DNA from: Paragordius varius
Taxonomy: Eukaryota; Nematomorpha
DNA: 64,000 nucleotides
NCBI GenBank assembly: GCA_964247055.1
Contig: OZ176051.1
Span: 11,284,001-11,348,000, forward strand
Direction of reading: 5' to 3'
Below are positions 58,601-64,000 of this stretch, one piece after another. Below the pieces are notes generated by a model. That model was given only the letters and a program-made list of their open reading frames with translations. It ran no database searches and was not told the DNA's origin. A program made the translations under genes and the position numbers. Positions within the stretch are counted from its first letter, which is position 1; every line of letters begins with the position of its first letter.

Positions 58601-61600
58601 TCTTAAAGAATAAATTATTAATGATTAAGTATTGGAATATAAAAAAATATTTTCATTCAATGATTGTTAATTCATAAAAAATAATATCCTAATATTACGC
58701 TAATAACGGTTAAAAGTTATTTTTCTATCTTGTTTTGATATTTATCATCAAAAATAAAACCGTTTTTATTGACTGGGAAAACGTTTTTATTGATTGGGAA
58801 AATGTTTTTATTGACTGGGAAAATGTTTCTATTGACTGGGAAAATGTTTCTATTGACTGGGAAAACGTTTTGATTGACTGGGAAAACGTTTCGATTGACT
58901 GGGAAAACGTTTCGATTGATTGGGAAAATGTTTCGATAGACTGGGAAAACGTTTATTTAGACTGGGAAATGGTATATATTTTCTATATTCATATTATGCC
59001 TTATATACCATATTGTGTGATTCTTAAATTTTTTAGAAAGATTTACAAGAACTAAGGAAACAAAGTGAATTGGAACAAGATATATTGAGTGGACCGATCG
59101 AGGGCTTAAACCAAGAGGTGTGTACATTTACTTTTTCTACGTATCTATCTTAAATAATCACCTTTACAAAATTAATCGTATCATTTTATATAATAAAAAT
59201 AATAAAGGAATTTCAAAATATGGGCACTGAAATTGCATTTATCCTTAAAATAACGATAAGAAGTCGATTTTTACCACCTTCGTTAGATTCGGCTGAGGTA
59301 ATCACATTTTTGGAAAAATTAACTGACAACCTCTATTCTACCACTACCTCACAAATATATCAAAACGCAACAGAACTATCCAAAAAAGATGAAAACTTTG
59401 CGAATTATAATAGCGAACAAGTTATACTAGTTGGTTTCCCTGATATCATTCTTATGTTGTCCTGTAATGCCATGTTAAACGGTTTCGTGTTTAAGGTTAG
59501 TTATAGAATTTTATTTAAAAAAAATTATTGATGCATATCCTGTTCTAAGGATGTGTTAATTTTAAAAATTCTATGAGTAAGATTTTTAAGACAGATATTA
59601 TATTTCTATTATTATATTAGCCACAACATATTTATGTATCTCAAATTTTTTGTTAACAAAAAGTTTTTATGTTTTGGACTGCAAACATGCACAATAATAA
59701 AATTTTATTCTACTATCTGACAATTATATAGTAAATTTTTATAAATTTCTTATGGAAAGATATTATTTTCTTCTTTGAAAATTATTCATAAGTTGTTTTA
59801 ATTTAAAAATGTTTTAAAAATTTTGATGAGGGTAAACAAATTTATGTAAATAGTATTTTATACTTTTTTCTTGCCTAATATAAAATCAAAATTTTTTATT
59901 ACTGACATATATCGAAATAATATATAATTAACAATTATTTATATTTACAATATCATAAGTTTGCACCTTTTTAATAGATTAATTTTATGCAAAATAGGGG
60001 AAAATACCAATGGCATTTCTTTCTGTCGAATCATACAATGTTAAGGACAAAGCTTTTCTTATCATATCAAGTAATTCGTGTAAAATAAAAATTATTAGGC
60101 CAAAATGTATGGATTTGTTTTAATGTCTTATTAGAAATTATAAAGTACACGTAAAACGTAACACAAATGTTAAGGCAACCATACTTGTAAAAATCTTATT
60201 TTTTTAAATTAACTATTGTTTTAATAACGATGAGATGTCAATAACAACACTTTATTAACATTCAATTGCGAATATTTAAGTTTAATATTTAGTTTTTAAA
60301 AATATGGCTGGCTATCTTTATAAAAAATATCTGTCTTATAATTCTAATTTTTGACTGATGTTTTAATTTTAGGTCCCCTGATTGAATCCATTGTGGGTGA
60401 ATGTGAAAACAATCAAGATGCCCAAAAAATCATGGCACATTTCAATGTAAAAATCGAAAATTCACCCAAAAAAGAATTAGGACATGATATTTTACCGAAA
60501 AAAACTGATATTTGTAGTGACGAAGGTGTTTGTCTACGGAAGGTTTTTTTTCATAACATTATATGAAATATTTAGGCTTATAAAATCTATTTTTCACTTG
60601 TGATAAGTTGTAATTAAATATATAAAAATTATTTAATTTAGTGATATTCACTTTATCAGAATATATAAAGCATTTTCAAAATTATATCATACCACACTCA
60701 GTTATAACTTAATATCTTACAGTTAAAATTACTATTTTGATTACAATATTAATTTATTATCTAAGAATTTTAAATACCACCACACAAATATAGGACAATC
60801 GTCCCACAGTTACGGCACACAAGCTTAGCCCAAACATTCAATCCATAAATCAAAGTCATAACGTTAAACTCAGTCCTCCACCCATTAGTTTGGCAAGACG
60901 CAAAAATTTGAGCTTATTTCGCAGCGCTCATCATGCAAAGTAAAATATAATATCTGAAAATGAATTTAAAAATGAAATTTATGCGTTTTTTTAAAGACAA
61001 TAAGTGCTTAATAAATTTTTGCTGAAAAAAAAGAGTTGTGTGGAATCCTTTCCTTATTGTTATATAATATCGTCTCTAACAAGATTCCCAAACAACATTG
61101 TTTTGATAAAATGGGATCACAGTTTATAAACTAACATCCACAACAGGAGGGGTGTCCAACACAAATGACTAGATTTTTCACAAATTCAAAGAGCCACATT
61201 TGAATTAATATCAAGACATAAGTTTCAAATAAATTATTATATAAACTTATATAGATGTGTTAATTTTCATATAAATAACCAGAAAATTTTTTATAATATT
61301 GCTTTGCTGTTAAATATGATATAATTAAAAAATTAAGTTTAATTTATCCATGGATTTCATCAATTTCTTGTTTTTACACATTGATGAAAGCACAAATATA
61401 GATATCACAAGGAATTTTATTCGAGAAAATGTTTTCAAAGAAGACAACTTAAACTTACCCCACTTTAACTGCTGAACTGTGTTTAGCTTGCAATTTTTAA
61501 ATATCTTAAAAAATATTTAAGAAATATATGTATGGGCTACCGAGGAATCTTTTATAATTGTAATAAAATAAAATCCGACGTTTTATATAGATATATTGAA

Positions 61601-64000
61601 ACGATACTGCTTGTTTCACTTAAATTATGTTCCTTTTACAATGACCAATTTGAATAGAAATTTAGTTATTTTTATATAATCATCTGTTTTAAGGCGTAAA
61701 CAATTTAGAGTTCTATTCATATTAATATCAAATTGGACATAAATAATATTAACAAAAACTTTATTAAATAAATTAAATAAATATTTTTCTATTGCATAGT
61801 AATTATAGAGATGATTTGACGAATGAAGTAAGGTTGTCAAATTAATTTCTTTTAATCACTGAGAAAATAAATTAATTGAAGAATTTGATGATATCATAAT
61901 TGCGGACCAAAATCCTATCAGAGCCCTATTTAAATGCCATTTTTACTGCTTATATTTAGCTTTTACTAATTATATTTCAAGTTACTAAGCCAAATATTTT
62001 TAAATATGCGAAAAAACACATTCCAAAGATTTTGAGATTGAAAGGAAATAAATGAAATGAATGTGATGGAAAATAAAAAATATATCAAAAATTTTACATC
62101 GCCACTCAAAAATTTATTTTTGCAAAAAAAAATTTTGAATTTTTTTTAAAGAGCCACTCAAATTTTTTTAAAAGACAAGTTGCTCCGAAACCACCTGTTA
62201 GACACCCCAGATCTACAAGATAGATATTTTCTATTCTTGTTTTCTTTAAGATAAATAGAAAAAGCAAATAATATGGTTAGCAGTCTAGTAAATATCGTTT
62301 ATTTTGTAAACGGTTCCGAAAATCGCTCTTCCAATCAACTTATATTCTAACCCATATAAAATTTTTCAATCGCCTAGAATTTCCCCTTCAAACAAGAATG
62401 ATGTAATTATGAAAGAATCTAAAACGCACGCTTTCAAAGCGCCAACATTCTCACAGAATAACTCTTCTTTGGTGCTTGATCATAGTTTTTTAACCGAAAA
62501 TTTAAAGTCAATTAAGAATAATAATAATAATAATTCACATCTCCTTGGTAATGCATATGACAGCTTATATACTTCTAATTCATCTCCCGGTTCCTCTATT
62601 TATGCCGCCAGTTCAATACCAGATTTTGCTCAAGAGGCCAACGAAAGGTTTATATAATATACTGACTGTGAATAATTCCTTTAAGTATTCATATAGTATA
62701 TGTTTTATATAAATACCATTTAGAGTTCAAGTTCACCCTAAAAATAAATTATGTGTTTTTGAACTAATATAACAAATTATTAATATGAAATATATCTTTA
62801 TAGCATAGTTTATTATTTTTTCAGTATTATTTTATTTTAAACAAAATTTTTATCTTTTAAAAATGTATAAAAATTAGGTATTTAATCCTCAACAACTTAT
62901 ATTTTATTTGAGGTTGAATTTGAATTGTATATGGTATATTAAAAGGTTTCATTTCCCTTTTTAAACATTAGATTTAGCTTTATTTTATCCATTTATTATA
63001 ATAAAAAATTGGTTAATTTAAAAATAATTATTATATAATTACGATATATATTCTGTATCAGTTATTTTACTAATTTTCATACAAAAGCTAAATTTATTCG
63101 TTTTATAATAAATTATTGTAGTATTAAATATTTTTAAACATTTAAATTTTTTAGCACCGAACAAACCAATGGTATGATAGAAAAGGGACATACCGAACCA
63201 TTATATACCGCTGCACGTTTAGAGAGTAATTTTTTAACATTTAATATCTAACAGCTTTATGTTTGAATACATTTTAAATTAAAATTTGCTAAATGATGGC
63301 TTTTAATGTATATTTAATATCATTTCAAAAGAATAAAATTATAATTATTTGTGAATATGCATTCTAATTGAAACAGTAGATTATAATCTAATCATATATT
63401 TGTATGGTTTGAAAATGTACATATTTGTTTTATTTTATCAATGCAATTATTTAATATTATTTATTATTTTTTATAATTTAGATGTTTCCAATTCTAATAC
63501 TCAACAAACGATTAATCCTATAACGACGATAAATAATATTGACAATGGGTCAAATAAATATAATCAAGTTTTATCCGAAGATGAGACCACTCAAAAACAT
63601 GCATTATTAATTAATTATTTGAATGAATTTATACCTGAATCTCTTTGCTTACCTTTACCACCTATGGGTCCAACCTTTTTGGGACATCAAAATCAAACAA
63701 ATGATACATCAAATAGCGATAAAAATTATGGTAAAGTTTTATTAAATATTTTTAACTATCGGTATTCTATTTTATTGTGGTACAAAAGAAGCAAGGAAGT
63801 TTATACCTTATATATAATGCTTCATTAATCTGTTTGAATGATAAACATTTGCATTTTATCTTTCAATTTACTATTCATATCAATATTATATATGTTAAAC
63901 AATATTTTTATTTTTTAATTTGATAATTTTCACAGAGAATGGATATTCATGCATCATTGAAGCTATTTTAAACCATGAACATACAGATATTAATTCAGAA
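52613..64000 (+). CDS. ARHGEF7: PIX-family Rho guanine nucleotide exchange factor (beta-PIX/ARHGEF7-like), 5' part
   Basis: PIX proteins load GTP on Rac/Cdc42 and bind PAK (through SH3) and GIT. Exons: 52613-52693, 52717-52947, 52975-about 53157, 53217-53377, about 55626-55697, 55773-55832, 59037-59117, 59208-59495, 59998-60070, 60373-60542, 60794-60939, 62378-62647, 63155-63225, 63482-63730, 63936 onward. The SH3 domain has VVALFDFF, LKFTKGS, EWWEGNLNG, VGWFPCNHV. The DH domain has KYLRPLYNA, SNLEHIAIFH, IYCKNHPKA, LSLPFRHTENYRNTL, GNIQRALELYGNLI, then ELRKQSELEQDIL. The PH domain has FPDIILMLSCNAMLNGFVFK, VKDKAFLII, and IESIVGECENNQD. From memory these align with vertebrate beta-PIX almost without gaps at exon joins, except for an insertion of about 45 residues in PH and a short DH loop. 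A Ser/Asn-rich linker follows. Phases agree everywhere except at two joins (ends of exons 3 and 4). The ATG at 52613 fits a short SH3-first form. The 3' end is outside the window. Confidence 0.88.
52694..52716 (+). other. 23-nt intron in the PIX-like gene (intron 1)
   Basis: Starts GTTACAATAT, contains ATATTAAAT and ends ATGCAG. It interrupts the SH3 domain between ...FPQNNDE and LKFTKGS, where PIX proteins read without a gap. It contains a stop in frame and shifts the frame, so it must be spliced for the SH3 domain to exist. Confidence 0.85.
52948..52974 (+). other. 27-nt intron in the PIX-like gene (intron 2)
   Basis: Starts GTAAAATTTT and ends TTGTTAG. It joins ...LATCET to IYKNCLNQESDIL, restoring the first DH helix at exactly the spacing of known PIX proteins. 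The length is a multiple of 3, but the last triplet of the intron in frame is TAG. Confidence 0.82.
53949..54515 (+). repeat. Repeat family E, copy 4 (short form)
   Basis: Begins CTCGCGTAAATCTCGTGCTG with the same small hairpin as copy 1 and has a single 3' module (GGGGGGAGCGGGTAAAAAG, GGCCCGAACTGGGGGCC, TTGTCGGGGCATTCATTAAT, CCGGTTTTCCGGAAACAGAT) ending ATAACTATATAGATG. It lies in the PIX intron between exons 4 and 5. Copies 1 and 4 share one 5' end and copies 2 and 3 another, so the family has at least two subtypes. Confidence 0.7.
55858..56062 (+). repeat. 21-bp minisatellite array (family D arm)
   Basis: About ten units of 21 bp, each of the form TTTTCCCAGTCAATCGAAAC plus one base. Equivalent arrays: 56770-57025 (+), 58150-58385 (inverted) and 58765-58972 (inverted). 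Units toward the core change gradually (AATCG to AATAG to AATAA) in the same order in all four arms. Because 21 is a multiple of 3, long frames appear on both strands. Confidence 0.92.
56767..58387. mobile_element. Foldback family D, inner copy
   Basis: Arms 56767-57332 and 57843-58387 are inverted copies of about 550 bp with a 21-bp array of about twelve units at each outer end. It is flanked by TA at 56765-56766 and 58388-58389, lies inside X1, and contains X2 at its centre. The two arms resemble each other more than they resemble the outer D arms in details such as ACTAGAAGAATA, so they form one element. Confidence 0.88.
57335..57840. mobile_element. Foldback family X, copy X2 (complete)
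   Basis: 506 bp. The left tip TACCATTTTATCTCAAATTG and the right tip are near-perfect inverted repeats of about 50 bases that contain two 21-bp units starting CAAATTGG. TA lies on both sides (57333-57334, 57841-57842). The interior includes TTCGCGGGCCGCAAAAAG and about 60 bp absent from X1. It sits exactly at the centre of the inner D palindrome. Confidence 0.88.
61148..62210 (+). mobile_element. Decayed hAT transposon fragment in a PIX intron
   Basis: The left end AGGAGGGGTGTCCAACAC and the right end (reverse complement CTGGGGTGTCTAACAGG) are hAT-type tips, and both sides carry a GAGCCAC subterminal box. Inside, on the + strand near 61380-61430, a frame reads IDESTNIDITRNFIREN, matching the DEST block of hAT transposases of the ZBED/Charlie kind. 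The rest is too decayed to read. No clear 8-bp target duplication was found. Confidence 0.65.
62714..62936. mobile_element. Foldback family A, copy A3
   Basis: Tips TACCATTTAGAGTTCAA and TATATGGTA; one or two AATTCACCC units remain at each end; the core ATAGCATAGTTTATTATTTT matches A2. About 223 bp, in the PIX intron at 62648-63154. Shorter arrays than A2 show that unit number varies between copies. Confidence 0.65.

Larger units (their letters stand above)
55852..58974. mobile_element. Foldback family D, outer copy (holds X1, D inner and X2)
   Basis: The left tip TACCATTTCCCAGTC follows a TA (55850-55851); the right tip GACTGGGAAATGGTA is followed by TA (58975-58976). Left arm 55852-56376 and right arm 58452-58974 are inverted copies: a 21-bp array next to the tip (about ten units each), then an AT-rich core ending ATTTATAAAAATA. 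The two arms are separated by element X1, which is itself interrupted. The element takes up nearly all of the PIX intron at 55833-59036. Confidence 0.88.

Noticed and set aside
55828-59055. Long frames of repeated IDWENVS and KRFPSQS-type peptides on both strands
   Set aside because: They are translations of the 21-bp minisatellite arrays. The unit length is a multiple of 3, so frames stay open on both strands. The arrays lie inside an intron and are part of foldback element D.
1-64000. tRNA, rRNA or CRISPR features
   Set aside because: No cloverleaf with GGTTCGAATCC-like T arm was noticed, no rRNA-like block was seen, and the regular arrays with 21-bp period have no spacers, so they are minisatellites and not CRISPR arrays.

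Overview
The window looks like a piece of an AT-rich invertebrate (metazoan) nuclear genome. The evidence is spliced genes with mostly GT-AG introns, an animal-type chitin synthase, a PIX-family RhoGEF (a family known from animals and close relatives), and dense layers of eukaryotic transposons. The standard genetic code fits every exon. I cannot name the clade. Introns of 23, 23 and 27 nt sit beside introns of several kb, which is unusual for an animal and may help place the species.

Layout. (1) 1-470: last exon of an unrecognised + strand gene cut by the left edge. (2) About 1.4-16 kb: exons of an unrecognised - strand gene; its last three exons chain in phase, and its long introns hold a worn Ty3-type fossil, GC-richer modular repeats and hAT-type elements. 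(3) 17.6-20.7 kb: a foldback element, a 5'-truncated RTE-like LINE on the - strand, and dispersed repeats. (4) 21.75-37.94 kb: a complete 21-exon chitin synthase gene (1,874 codons plus stop, all junctions in phase). (5) 39.0-49.9 kb: one fossil Ty3-type retroelement (+) split by a second one (-) with paired LTRs and a 5-bp target duplication; the second one carries two further insertions. (6) 50-52.6 kb: dispersed AT-rich repeats. (7) 52.6 kb to the right edge: a beta-PIX/ARHGEF7-like gene (SH3, DH, PH, linker), continuing past the window.

The most striking structure is a group of TA-flanked foldback elements (called A, B, C, D and X here). All have TACCATTT tips followed by subterminal arrays with a period of about 21 bp, but the array sequence differs completely between families. 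One PIX intron is almost entirely a four-level nest of two of them: D contains X, which contains D, which contains X. Other copies lie in chitin synthase introns, one exactly on a splice donor.

The two identified genes are not functionally linked by anything visible. Chitin synthase polymerises GlcNAc at the plasma membrane; PIX proteins activate Rac/Cdc42 at focal complexes.
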